From: Paraburkholderia bryophila
GTDB lineage: Bacteria; Pseudomonadota; Gammaproteobacteria; Burkholderiales; Burkholderiaceae
Reading direction: 5' to 3'
DNA: 64,000 nucleotides
Assembly: GCF_013409255.1 (NCBI RefSeq)
Contig: NZ_JACCAS010000001.1
Span: 1,302,001-1,366,000, forward strand
The position numbers were made by a program, and so were the translations under genes. The notes beneath the pieces were generated by a model, which ran no database searches, had not been told where the DNA came from, and saw nothing but the letters and a program-made list of their open reading frames with translations. Numbering within the stretch: position 1 is the first letter of the stretch; every line of letters begins with the position of its first letter. Below, one piece after another: positions 44,961 through 54,255 of this stretch.

Positions 44961-45334
44961 TTCAACCTCACTTTGACACTGCACGTTCCGCCCTGAACAC
45001 TCAGGACCTCGGCAACATACTGTCTACCGCTCTGGATGCACTGAATGAATTGCAGCATGGAGCGCGACGTGATGGAGCCGACCGTGTTTCCGCCGAGGTC
45101 CTGCGCAACCAGACGAGGAGGCGGTCCAGGAATGAACGCAACAGTCAGGAGGTAGCCCGCACGAACGCTTCGAAGCGCCGCTGGGTTTGCGGAGTTGAGG
45201 CTCGTGACTTCTTCAATGACGCAGGGGTCGACGCCCCCACCAACGCCGCCTCCAACTCCGACCTGATTCGGCGCTACCACCGGTGCCTTCGGTTCAGGCC
45301 GCCAGTTCCCACCACCACCTCCTCCTCCAGACAT
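44957..45334 (-). CDS. Glycine-tailed small protein of QueC cassette
   Basis: A 125-residue protein, first in the cassette. It opens MSGGGGGGGNWRPEPK, has a second Gly-rich stretch (VGVGGGVGGGV, residues about 25-35), then a compact beta-rich domain (about 36-125) with three cysteines. GGGG lies before the ATG. The flexible tail suggests a conjugation, docking or assembly role. It is coupled by ATGA to the kinase-transferase gene. I know no family for it. Confidence 0.65.
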   Translation of the reverse strand: MSGGGGGGGNWRPEPKAPVVAPNQVGVGGGVGGGVDPCVIEEVTSLNSANPAALRSVRAGYLLTVAFIPGPPPRLVAQDLGGNTVGSITSRSMLQFIQCIQSGRQYVAEVLSVQGGTCSVKVRLK

Positions 45335-46017
45335 AACAACCCCTTTTGATTACGTGTATTTAGAGCGGCCCACTAAACAGCAGGCACAAAACGACCCAAC
45401 ACCGTGCTGAATCATTTGAATCAGGGCGTTAGTTTCGTATTCATCGGAAAGCTTCGACATTGATTCTAAATACTACTACAAGGTAGTCAAATGAAAGTTC
45501 TTCTGCAAATCTGATGAACGGCAAGACGGGTCACCCGATTATCCAATAAGCATAGGTAAATCCTCTTTTATAAAAGCGGGGGATTTATTCAGCACGCATG
45601 CAATGGCAACTGCTCTGGCCGGATGCCTGTGAACTCGGCAAGTCAACCTCAGGCGAAGTTGATTAGACAAGCCGACACGCCGCGCCTCTCCCCCTGAAAC
45701 ATGGGTCGGGCAACGAACCTTTGCAAGCGGTGCGTCGGAGTCTCCAACTCTTTTGAAGGAGCCCCGTCGACGATTTGGCTATTTCGAGCGGCGCGACATC
45801 GCTGCGGCGACACAGCCTGCGAGAAACCAGAAATCTGGGGGTAGTCGCAAAAAAGGGGCGCTGGAAAATGCTCCAGCGCCCCTTTGACATTAATTCTGGT
45901 TACGCCTTGTCAGGTAAGGCTCAGCGGCAGGTTACAGCCCCCGTAACCAAAACTGAATCAAGGCCTCGTAACTGAAACTAATGCAACTCAGCAGGATCCC
46001 TAAGCCGCCCGCCCCCC
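45335..46017. other. Intergenic region beside glmS
   Basis: About 680 bases without a supportable gene. The left 280 bases are AT-richer and should hold the promoter of the QueC cassette. The right part holds the glmS terminator (45848-45885) and a GGTTAC/GTAACC inverted repeat near 45930-45950. The right end of the mobile island probably lies here, but no terminal repeat matching the 3.1-3.8 kb region was found. Confidence 0.4.
45848..45885 (-). terminator. Rho-independent terminator of glmS
   Basis: AAAGGGGCGCTGGA (45852-45865) pairs perfectly with TCCAGCGCCCCTTT (45872-45885) around a 6-base loop. Read leftwards the stem runs into TTTTTTGCG. It lies about 130 bases past the glmS stop and ends the pel-galE-glmS direction. 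Confidence 0.85.
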
Positions 46018-47835
46018 TCACTCCACCGTCACCGACTTCGCCAGATTCCTCGGCTTATCCACATCCGTCCCCCTCGCACAAGCCGTGTGATAAGCCAGCA
46101 ACTGCAGCGGCACCACATGCAGAATCGGCGACAACGGCCCATAGTGTTCCGGCATCCGGATCACATGAATCCCCGCCTCGCTACTAATCCGCGTATCCGC
46201 ATCGGCAAACACATAAAGCTCCCCACCCCGTGCCTTCACTTCCTGCAGATTCGACTTCAGCTTCTCAAGCAGCGCGTCGTTCGGCGCAATCGTCACGACC
46301 GGCATGGCATCGGTAACAAGCGCGAGCGGCCCATGCTTAAGCTCTCCAGCCGGATAAGCCTCTGCATGAATATACGAGATCTCCTTAAGCTTAAGCGCCC
46401 CTTCCAACGCGATCGGATAGTGAACACCACGCCCAAGAAACAGCGCGCTCTCCTTCCCGGCAAACTTCTCCGCCCACCCGATAATCTGCGGCTCCAGCGC
46501 CAGCACCGCATTCAACGCTGCCGGTAGATGACGCAACTGACGCACGTAATCGGTTTCATCGCTCGCGCTCACAACACCGCGGATTTTCCCCAACGTAACC
46601 GCCAGAACAAACAGCCCCACCAACTGCGTAGTAAACGCCTTGGTCGACGCTACTCCAATCTCACGCCCCGCGTGCGTATGAAACGACAACGACGTCAGCC
46701 GCACCATCGCACTCGTCGCCACATTGCACACCGACAACGTATGCGTATGCCCAAGCGACTGCGCATGCTTCAACGCAGCGAGCGTATCCGCCGTCTCTCC
46801 GGATTGCGAAATCACCACCACCAGCGCCTTCGGATTCGGCACCGATTCGCGGTAGCGGTATTCGCTGGCAATCTCGACCTGAGTCGGAATCTTCGCGATC
46901 GACTCCAACCAGTATTTCGCGGTCAGCCCCGAGTAATAGCTGGTACCGCAAGCCAGAATCAACAAACTGTCGATGCCAGCAAACTCAGCCGCCGCCTGCT
47001 CGCCGAACAGCGCCGCATCGAACGAATCGCCTTGCGGAACCGTGTCGGCAATCGCGCGCGGCTGCTCGAAGATTTCCTTCTGCATGAAGTGACGATACGG
47101 CCCGAGTTCAACCCCACCGCCATACGCCGTCACCACCCGCACTTCGCGCTGCGCATCGGCGCCATCACGGCCGATAATCCGCACACCCGCCAGCGTCAAC
47201 TCGCAGACATCGCCCTCTTCGAGGAAGATGAAACGCTCGGTCGTACCGGCCAGCGCCAGCGCGTCGGAGGCGAGGAAATTCTCGCCCTCGCCCAGCCCGA
47301 CCACCAGCGGCGAACCCTGCCGCGCGCCGACCACGAGCGACGGATGATCCTTGTGCTCCACAGCAATCGCATAAGCGCCTTCCAGATGCGTCACCGCCTC
47401 GCGAACCGCGGCGAACAGGTTGCCGCGATAAAGACTGTGCACGAGATGCGCGACCACTTCGGTATCGGTCTGCGAAACGAAAACATAGCCTTTACCACGC
47501 AGCATCTCGCGCAACGGCTCATAGTTTTCGATGATGCCGTTATGCACCAGCGCCAACTCGTCCTTCGAGAAAATCGGATGCGCGTTGTCCGTCACCGGCG
47601 CGCCATGCGTCGCCCAGCGCGTATGCGCGACGCCCGTGCCGCCTTCGAGTTGCGTGTCGAGCGTTTGCGTTTCGAGGTCGGCGACGCGCGCCGTGCTGCG
47701 CGCGCGACGCGGACCGCCGTCGGCCAGCACAGCGACACCGCAGGAGTCGTAGCCGCGATATTCGAGGCGTCGCAGTCCCTCGATCAGGACCGGTACGATG
47801 TTACGTTGCGCTACCGCGCCGACAATGCCGCACAT
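46018..47835 (-). CDS. glmS: Glucosamine-6-phosphate synthase
   Basis: A 605-residue amidotransferase that makes glucosamine-6-phosphate from fructose-6-phosphate and glutamine. The N-terminal nucleophile is Cys2 (MCGIVGAV). Two SIS domains follow ([17 protein letters not shown], then [10 protein letters not shown]), and the C-terminal tail is NLAKSVTVE. Length is standard. It lies 64 bases after galE and in line with pel, so it is probably an extra copy that feeds UDP-amino sugars to Pel. This tail encodes the sequence read by TnsD in Tn7 targeting. Confidence 0.96.
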   Translation of the reverse strand: MCGIVGAVAQRNIVPVLIEGLRRLEYRGYDSCGVAVLADGGPRRARSTARVADLETQTLDTQLEGGTGVAHTRWATHGAPVTDNAHPIFSKDELALVHNGIIENYEPLREMLRGKGYVFVSQTDTEVVAHLVHSLYRGNLFAAVREAVTHLEGAYAIAVEHKDHPSLVVGARQGSPLVVGLGEGENFLASDALALAGTTERFIFLEEGDVCELTLAGVRIIGRDGADAQREVRVVTAYGGGVELGPYRHFMQKEIFEQPRAIADTVPQGDSFDAALFGEQAAAEFAGIDSLLILACGTSYYSGLTAKYWLESIAKIPTQVEIASEYRYRESVPNPKALVVVISQSGETADTLAALKHAQSLGHTHTLSVCNVATSAMVRLTSLSFHTHAGREIGVASTKAFTTQLVGLFVLAVTLGKIRGVVSASDETDYVRQLRHLPAALNAVLALEPQIIGWAEKFAGKESALFLGRGVHYPIALEGALKLKEISYIHAEAYPAGELKHGPLALVTDAMPVVTIAPNDALLEKLKSNLQEVKARGGELYVFADADTRISSEAGIHVIRMPEHYGPLSPILHVVPLQLLAYHTACARGTDVDKPRNLAKSVTVE

Positions 47836-47899
47836 AGTATTTGCTTTCCTACTTCAGGATGATGGGAGTGAAGCGAACCGCTTCGAGTCGATTCAGGCT

Positions 47900-48916
47900 T
47901 CAGGCGTAACCGGCGGGATTGGTCGACTGCCAGCGCCAGTGGTCGGCGCACATGCGTTCGATACCGTATTGCGCGCGCCAGCCGAGCAAGCGCTCGGCCG
48001 CGGCCGGATCGGCGAAACAGGAGGCGACGTCGCCCGGACGGCGCGCCACGATTTCGTAGGGCACCGGCTTGCCGGAGGCCTTCTCGAACGAGCGCACCAC
48101 GTCCAGCACGCTATAGCCCTGCCCCGTGCCGAGATTCACCACAAAGCTCGCATCGCGCTGCACGAGCGCATCGAGTGCGGCCAGGTGGCCGCGCGCCAGG
48201 TCGACCACGTGGATGTAATCGCGCACGCCGGTGCCATCCGGCGTGTCGTAGTCGCCACCGAATACGCGCAGCTTCTCCAGCTTGCCGACCGCGACCTGCG
48301 CGACATACGGCATCAGGTTGTTCGGAATGCCGCCCGGATCTTCACCAATCAGCCCACTTTCATGCGCGCCGACCGGATTGAAATAACGCAGCGTGGCGAT
48401 CCGCCACGACGCATCTGCTAGCTGCAGATCGCGCAGCACCTGTTCGGCGATCAGCTTCGATTGACCGTACGGATTGGTGGCGGACAGTGGGAACGACTCA
48501 TCGATCGGCGAGGTTTCCGGCACGCCGTACACCGTGGCCGACGAACTGAACACGAACTGCTTTACGTTGCGGTCTCGCATCACGCCGAGCAACGTCAGCA
48601 AACTGCCGAGGTTGTTGTCGTAGTACTCGAGCGGCTTGCTGACCGACTCGCCCACCGCCTTCAGCGCCGCGAAGTGAATCGCACCCGTGATCGGATGCGT
48701 GTCGAAAATACGCTGCAACACGGCCTTGTCGCGCGAATCGTTCTCGTAGAACGCCACGCGCTTGCCGGTGATCTGTTCGACCCGCGCGAGCGACTCGCGG
48801 TTACTGTTGACGAGGTTGTCGACCACCACCACATCGTAGCCGCCGTTCAACAATTCCACGCACGTATGCGAGCCGATAAAGCCCGCGCCGCCGGTTACCA
48901 GAATCGTGCCTTTCAT
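47900..48916 (-). CDS. galE: UDP-glucose 4-epimerase
   Basis: A 338-residue extended short-chain dehydrogenase. The NAD loop is GGAGFIG, with SSSATVYG and the YxxxK pair (PYGQSK). It interconverts UDP-glucose with UDP-galactose, and often UDP-GlcNAc with UDP-GalNAc. The ATG at 48916 is preferred; an ATG at 48922 adds two residues. It lies between the glycosidase genes and glmS. With Pel being rich in GalN/GalNAc units, it plausibly supplies UDP-GalNAc. Confidence 0.94.
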   Translation of the reverse strand: MKGTILVTGGAGFIGSHTCVELLNGGYDVVVVDNLVNSNRESLARVEQITGKRVAFYENDSRDKAVLQRIFDTHPITGAIHFAALKAVGESVSKPLEYYDNNLGSLLTLLGVMRDRNVKQFVFSSSATVYGVPETSPIDESFPLSATNPYGQSKLIAEQVLRDLQLADASWRIATLRYFNPVGAHESGLIGEDPGGIPNNLMPYVAQVAVGKLEKLRVFGGDYDTPDGTGVRDYIHVVDLARGHLAALDALVQRDASFVVNLGTGQGYSVLDVVRSFEKASGKPVPYEIVARRPGDVASCFADPAAAERLLGWRAQYGIERMCADHWRWQSTNPAGYA

Positions 48917-48979
48917 GACCATGTCCCACTCCCCGTTTCAGATGTTTGAACTCGCGGCCGGCTTGCGCCGGACGCCCGG

Positions 48980-49879
48980 TCACGGTTGCCCGGCCGGACC
49001 CACGCCGACCGTGGCGAGATCGCCGTCGGTGACGTACGGCACGATCCCGTCCGACGCGATGCGCGCCGCCGTGGCGGGTCCGCATGCGGTGTCGGCGGGA
49101 TCGCAATAGTCGATCGACAGCACCGGCAGCCGGTATTGCTCGCGGATCGTCGCGGCCTTCCCGAGCAGCCAGTCGCGGTCGGCTTGCGGCACCTCGGTAT
49201 AAGCCTGCTTGCTCGCATCCCAGCCGCGATACAACGATTCGAACGCGACCACATAGGCGAGATCGTGGACCTGCGGCAAGATCTCGAAACCACGATTGAA
49301 AATCAGCCTGGCTTTCGGATAACGCGACTTGATCGCGCGGATCACGCGGATCATGCCGGCTTCCTGCGCGGCGCGCGCGGTGTCGGTTTTAGCGATCAGC
49401 TGATAGGAGTCGAGCGTGTCGAGGAAGAAGCCGCGATAGCCCTTTTTCCACAACGGCGCGATCACCTTGTCCACGAAAAACGCGGGCCACTCGGGCGCCG
49501 TCTGGTCGACCACGTGCGAAGCCCAAGCCTCGTTGACACCCGGCAGCCACGTGCGCGGCATCGCGCTGAAATAGCTGCGATGCGGGTTCACCTCGCCGAC
49601 GCTGACGTAAGCGAACCACGCGGGATGCGTTTTCGGATGAGCACGCGGATCGAACCGCGCATCGGGTTCCACCACGACCACATCGAAGCGCGCCAGTTCA
49701 TCGATCGGCGGATTCGCGCCATAGAACAGCGCAATCGAAGGCCCCGCCGGCGTGCTCACCGCGTCCTGCGCATGCGCCACCGACGCCAGCGCGCCGAACG
49801 CGGCCATGCGCGCGAAGCGGCTAACAAGGCCTAGTAAGTGGCGCAATGAAAAGCGCCGGTCGTCATCGTGTTGAGCCAA
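48980..49879 (-). CDS. Stand-alone PelA-type hydrolase
   Basis: A 299-residue secreted protein. After a signal region (about 1-38) comes a TIM-barrel of the TM1410/GH114 kind, closely resembling the N-terminal domain of PelA. Key positions look intact: YVSVGEVN, GFFLDTLDS, FNRGFE and AFESLYRG, where the last Glu is the likely catalytic acid. It would cut alpha-1,4 galactosaminoglycan such as Pel. It lies after the other glycosidase gene and before galE, so it probably trims Pel or compensates for a degenerate domain in PelA. Confidence 0.78.
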   Translation of the reverse strand: MAQHDDDRRFSLRHLLGLVSRFARMAAFGALASVAHAQDAVSTPAGPSIALFYGANPPIDELARFDVVVVEPDARFDPRAHPKTHPAWFAYVSVGEVNPHRSYFSAMPRTWLPGVNEAWASHVVDQTAPEWPAFFVDKVIAPLWKKGYRGFFLDTLDSYQLIAKTDTARAAQEAGMIRVIRAIKSRYPKARLIFNRGFEILPQVHDLAYVVAFESLYRGWDASKQAYTEVPQADRDWLLGKAATIREQYRLPVLSIDYCDPADTACGPATAARIASDGIVPYVTDGDLATVGVGPAGQP

Positions 49880-49949
49880 ACCCCGTCCCTCTTAGATGTT
49901 GTTCGAGCGAATCCGCTCGCCTTACGCGTGCCGTGCGCGCCTCGCCGCC

Positions 49950-51089
49950 TTAGCTGCCGGAAGTCAGAAACGACCACCAGCAAATACTATCCAGCGACTC
50001 GGTCGAAATCGACGGACTGAAGCCCGCCTGACGCGCCGCCGTCCACGCAGTTTGCGCGCTCGACGTCGCCGTGCACGACGACGCGTAGTCGAGCGAACCG
50101 ACGAAAAAGCCGCTGCGCCCGAGGTTTTTCTCCGTGCTTTGCCAGGACTGCAACTGCTGCACGAGCGACGTGCTCACCGACGGCAAATAGACCTGCTCCG
50201 TGAGCACACCGTCGATCAACCACGGAAATGCCACGCCGCCGCTGCTGCCACCGATGGTCTGCACCGGTGCGGCATTGGGCACCAACGCCAGATTCGGGAA
50301 ACGGTCGCGCAGTTGCTTGACGAGATCGAGCCCGCCTTGCGCGCAGGTGGCGTCGCACGGACCGGCCGACGTATTGGTCCCGTGTCCAACGATCTCGAAG
50401 TTGTCGAGCATGAAGCCGTCCACGCCGGTGGCCGCGAGACGCGGCGCGACGTAGTTCACGATCAGGTTCTGATAGTCGGCGTTAGCGGGATTCATCCAGT
50501 ACTCCGGGAAGCCCGAATATTTGCCGAGTTGCGCGGCGGTATTCGCGCCGCACGACACGAAACCGGACGGCACCGTGCTCCAGTAGGTGCGCGATTTTTC
50601 GCAGGCGCCGAGATTCAGATAGCTCAACACTTTCGCGCCGTTCGCCTTCAATGCCGCGATCTGCGTGGCGGAGAACGCGGGCGTGCCGGTGCCGGGATCC
50701 GCGTCGATCACGATCAGCTTGAAGGTCGACGCCACCTGGCTGAGGGTGAGCCCGCTGGCATCGCCGTAATACACGGCCCAAACCGGTGCGACCGGCAGCG
50801 CACGCGCCGCCGCTATCACGGGCGCGGGCGTGGCCGGTGTGGTGATCGACGCAGGGGGCGGCGGCGTAACGGTGCTGCCGCCGGAAGGCGTCGCCGACCC
50901 CGCGGTCGCGGCGCCCGACGTACCGCCGCCCGAACCGCCGCCACCGCCGCCGCATGCGGCCAGCAAACCCGCCGCAACGACAACCACCGCGCCGCGCCAA
51001 CGCAACCTGCGACAACCCGCGCGACGAAGCTCGATGGCAAGACACGCGCGCGCGGCCCGGCGCACTGGGCCGAGGAAAAGCTGAAACAT
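49950..51089 (-). CDS. GH114-type glycosidase lipoprotein
   Basis: A 379-residue lipoprotein (lipobox LLAAC near residue 45) with a Gly-, Pro- and Thr-rich linker, then a GH114-like endo-alpha-1,4-polygalactosaminidase barrel: YYGDASG, LSYLNLGACE, VDGFMLDNFE, NAAP and LTEQVY with a Glu in the expected place. The ATG at 51089 is preferred over longer frames. It is the second polygalactosaminidase-like gene of the locus and is read after pelG with a 134-base gap. It is probably anchored in the outer membrane to act on exported Pel. Confidence 0.78.
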   Translation of the reverse strand: MFQLFLGPVRRAARACLAIELRRAGCRRLRWRGAVVVVAAGLLAACGGGGGGSGGGTSGAATAGSATPSGGSTVTPPPPASITTPATPAPVIAAARALPVAPVWAVYYGDASGLTLSQVASTFKLIVIDADPGTGTPAFSATQIAALKANGAKVLSYLNLGACEKSRTYWSTVPSGFVSCGANTAAQLGKYSGFPEYWMNPANADYQNLIVNYVAPRLAATGVDGFMLDNFEIVGHGTNTSAGPCDATCAQGGLDLVKQLRDRFPNLALVPNAAPVQTIGGSSGGVAFPWLIDGVLTEQVYLPSVSTSLVQQLQSWQSTEKNLGRSGFFVGSLDYASSCTATSSAQTAWTAARQAGFSPSISTESLDSICWWSFLTSGS

Positions 51090-51223
51090 AGTGGAATCCG
51101 GAGTCGAACGATACGAGGGCAAGGCGCAGTCACGCCGCTTCGATTCACACAACGCGTCTGGCTCTTACCGTATGAACGGCCGCCCAGCCACGATCTTGAA
51201 TCGAAAACGGCAGCGCCGCTCCT

Positions 51224-52597
51224 TCAACCCCGCAACATATACGTTTCGTATTCCAATGACATGAATTTTCTATCGAGCACTTTCACGGACGCCACCACCA
51301 CGACCAGCAACGCGAGCGCGAAACCATAGCCGTAGTAGTCCGGACCGAGCCTGAGCGTGATGCCGGTGAACAGTCCGTTCAGCAACACGAACGCCGCGGT
51401 GAGTCGCAGCACCATACGCCGTCCGTCCAGATAGAAGAACACGTTGAGCAGCCCCAACAGCAGCACCTGCAGACTCGCCGAGACGACGTCCACGACGAGC
51501 AGCGGCATATACAGCGGCGAAATGCCGAGCGAAGCCAGCACGCGCTCGCCGAAGGCGATGATCAGCAACAGCACGATGGCCTGCACCTTGATGATCTCGT
51601 ACAGGCCGGCGCGCACGCTGCCGACCATCATGTCGCGCATTTCGTTGATATGACGCAGCGTGGCGCCGCTGCGCACCGCGTTGTAAAACGCGTCGTAATA
51701 CTCGACGAAATCCGCTTCGATCCGCACGAGGAAGGTCGCCATGCCCGGCATCACGCACACATATGCGATGAAAATAGGAATGTCGTAAATCACCGACGCA
51801 TGCAGCTGCCCGACCACGCGGGTGCCCGTGCCCGGCGTATACCAGAACATGAACTTGTCGAGCCACACGCCGATATTGAACAGCAGCCCGACCAGCGCCA
51901 GACTCGGATAGGCGAAACGCCGCTCGAACACTTCGAACGAAATGAACCGCTCGGAGCGGTAGTTGCGATAGATCAGCCCCGACAGACCGGCCAGCAAAAC
52001 GATATGCCCCGCGACAAAACCGCCGAGCAGACCGACGAGTCCATAGCCGTTCAACGCGAGCGCGAGACACACCACGCACGCATAGCCGACGAAGAACACC
52101 ATCAGAATCTGCCGGTACTGCTTCACGCTCGACAGGAAGATGACGGCGATCCAGATATTGCTGACCACCACGAAGCCCGTGATCATCAACAGACGGTAGA
52201 TCAGCGGCTCGCTGCGAAACCCGACCAGCGTCGCGATCACGGCGACCACGGCCGCCAGCAGCGACGACACCAGCACCACGCCGTTATAGTTCGACAGCAC
52301 CAGATCGTCGCGCTTCTCGAACAGTCGGTCCGAAATGAAGCGCGTGAACGACAATTGCAACGGCCCGGTCAGGACCAGGCTCAACGCGATCAGATAGGTG
52401 ACCGACACCTGGAACTGCACGATCGCGAACGTCGGTATCACCGACGTGAGACTGATCAAACCGATAATCAGAATGCCGAAGATCGACAGAATCAGCGGCC
52501 CTGAGCTGATCAAGCCCGCGTAAGCATAAGCGCGCGCCACGCCCATCAGCGTGTCGCGGCGCATGATCTTGCGCAATTCGAAGCCAATCCCCGCCAT
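51224..52597 (-). CDS. pelG: Pel transporter subunit PelG
   Basis: A 457-residue polytopic membrane protein with about twelve hydrophobic segments. It opens MAGIGFELRKIM, typical of PelG, which belongs to the polysaccharide-flippase family and moves Pel across the inner membrane with PelD and PelE. Its ATG overlaps the pelF stop (TAATG). No unusual features are seen. Confidence 0.93.
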   Translation of the reverse strand: MAGIGFELRKIMRRDTLMGVARAYAYAGLISSGPLILSIFGILIIGLISLTSVIPTFAIVQFQVSVTYLIALSLVLTGPLQLSFTRFISDRLFEKRDDLVLSNYNGVVLVSSLLAAVVAVIATLVGFRSEPLIYRLLMITGFVVVSNIWIAVIFLSSVKQYRQILMVFFVGYACVVCLALALNGYGLVGLLGGFVAGHIVLLAGLSGLIYRNYRSERFISFEVFERRFAYPSLALVGLLFNIGVWLDKFMFWYTPGTGTRVVGQLHASVIYDIPIFIAYVCVMPGMATFLVRIEADFVEYYDAFYNAVRSGATLRHINEMRDMMVGSVRAGLYEIIKVQAIVLLLIIAFGERVLASLGISPLYMPLLVVDVVSASLQVLLLGLLNVFFYLDGRRMVLRLTAAFVLLNGLFTGITLRLGPDYYGYGFALALLVVVVASVKVLDRKFMSLEYETYMLRG

Positions 52598-54255
52598 TAG
52601 CGTGTCTCCTGCGATTGAACGGACGTCGCGGTCTGCGCACGCGCGCCCGCTCCGTTCGATTGAGTGCCATGGTTCACCGGGCAGCGCGCGGCGTCGCCGC
52701 CCGCGGCGTTCGCCTTGCGATCCGGCAGCGCGGCCAGGCGCTCATACAGAACCCGATAGCGGTCGATCATCTGCGTCTTCGTGTAGTAGCGGCGCACGCG
52801 AGCAAGGCCCGCCTGCTGCGCGGTCAGCCAGCGCGCGTCGTCGGCGAGCAGCGACAGCACCGCCTGAGCGAACGCCGCCGGGTCCGCGAGCTGCACCACC
52901 ATGCCGGCCGAACCGAGCGCGCGGTCTGCTGCGTCGACGCCTTCGATCAGTTGCCGGCACGAGCCCACGTCGGTCGTGATGGCGGGCACGCCGGCGGCGA
53001 AGCCCTCCAGCACCACCAGCGGCAGCGCCTCGCTGATCGAGGTCAGCGCGATCACGTCGACCTGCGGCAGCATCTCGTCGATACGCTGGAAGCCGAGGAA
53101 TTTCACATTCCGGCCGAGCCCGAGACTTTCCACCAGCGCACGGCATTCGAGCGCATAGGCGGGATCTTCCTCTTCCGGCCCGATGATCCAGCCTTCCAGA
53201 TCGGGCAGACTGCGCGACGCGATAAAGATCGAGCGAATGAAGGTCTTGATGTCCTTGATCGGCACTACCCGGCCGATCAGCGCCACCACGCGGTGCGCGC
53301 GCGGTTTGCGCAGCGCCACCAGCGGCGCGAGACCGTCGACGTCGATGCCGTTCGGAATACATTGCGTGCGCTCGGCACGCGCGCCGTCGGTAATCTGGCG
53401 CTGGCGGTTCGTCTCGTACAACGCGACGATGTCGTCGGCAGCGTCATAGGCGAGCTTGCCGATTGCCTCGAAGAAGCGCACCCACAGCTCGCGGAAATAG
53501 CTGACTCGCGAGATATCGCGCTCGAACACGCCGCGGTTGTCGCGAATCCACTGGCTTTGCAGCAGATCGATCTTGCGTTCTTTCGTATAGATGCCGTGTT
53601 CCGAGATCAGCAGCGGCCGGCCGGTGCGGTAATGCATCAGCGCGCCGAGAAAGCCGCCGTAACCGGTCGACACCGTGTGGTACACCCGCGCCGGCAACAG
53701 CTTTTCGGCGACGCGGGCGAGTTGCCACAACGGCTTGTGCATGATCCGCACGGTCCAGAAATAATCGGTGAACGACGGATCGGTGCAGTACTTCTGATAC
53801 TGATCGACGATCGTGTCCCACGCCGCGCGGCTCGACAGAAACTCCGCTTCGTTCAACGCGCCGTTCTCGCCCAGCATCGGAATCATGCTGGCCATCAGCG
53901 CGCCGGCGTCCACGCCGCTGCGCGTGTCGCGCAACGCATCGTGCAATTCCTGCGAACGCGCGAAGGCCGCGGCGTCGCCGGCGACCGCGCGCGGCCGTGG
54001 CAGATCGGCCCGCTCCGACTCGTACAGGAAGTGCGTTTCGATATGCACGACGTTATCCGGCAACGCGTACGCAACGCCCGAATAGTCCTCCAGGCGGCTG
54101 CCGATGAACACGATCGCGAAACGGGTCGTCGGATAGGAGCGGATCATTTCATTGACCCAGCTCGACACCCCGCCACGCACGAACGGGAACGTGCCTTCGA
54201 GCAGCAGGCAAACATCGGCGTCGGCGGCGCGACGTACAGGAAGTTCTTTGATCAT
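52597..54255 (-). CDS. pelF: Pel glycosyltransferase PelF
   Basis: A 552-residue cytoplasmic GT4-family glycosyltransferase. It opens with CLLLEGTFPFVRGGVSSWVN, and the nucleotide-sugar site has SISEALPLVVLEGFAAGVP, giving the EX7E motif. PelF polymerises Pel from UDP-amino sugars. About 50 C-terminal residues are low complexity. The start overlaps pelE (ATGA) and the stop overlaps pelG. Confidence 0.94.
   Translation of the reverse strand: MIKELPVRRAADADVCLLLEGTFPFVRGGVSSWVNEMIRSYPTTRFAIVFIGSRLEDYSGVAYALPDNVVHIETHFLYESERADLPRPRAVAGDAAAFARSQELHDALRDTRSGVDAGALMASMIPMLGENGALNEAEFLSSRAAWDTIVDQYQKYCTDPSFTDYFWTVRIMHKPLWQLARVAEKLLPARVYHTVSTGYGGFLGALMHYRTGRPLLISEHGIYTKERKIDLLQSQWIRDNRGVFERDISRVSYFRELWVRFFEAIGKLAYDAADDIVALYETNRQRQITDGARAERTQCIPNGIDVDGLAPLVALRKPRAHRVVALIGRVVPIKDIKTFIRSIFIASRSLPDLEGWIIGPEEEDPAYALECRALVESLGLGRNVKFLGFQRIDEMLPQVDVIALTSISEALPLVVLEGFAAGVPAITTDVGSCRQLIEGVDAADRALGSAGMVVQLADPAAFAQAVLSLLADDARWLTAQQAGLARVRRYYTKTQMIDRYRVLYERLAALPDRKANAAGGDAARCPVNHGTQSNGAGARAQTATSVQSQETR

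Noticed and set aside
42525..45334. Complete type IV CBASS or Qat system
   Set aside because: No CD-NTase with a GS...DxD motif, no TGT-like gene, no Qat ATPase and no TatD nuclease are present in the window.
45405..45960. TGAATCA repeated near 45410 (twice) and 45952
   Set aside because: Seven-base motif without a matching set near the other side; too short to call transposon end repeats.
46528..47862. Long rightward frame of 444 codons opposite glmS
   Set aside because: It is the antisense shadow of glmS in high-GC DNA; composition is Arg/His-rich and no ribosome binding site or family is seen.
49896..51329. Rightward 477-codon frame opposite the GH114 lipoprotein
   Set aside because: Arg-rich antisense shadow; the leftward gene has a lipobox and a recognisable fold.
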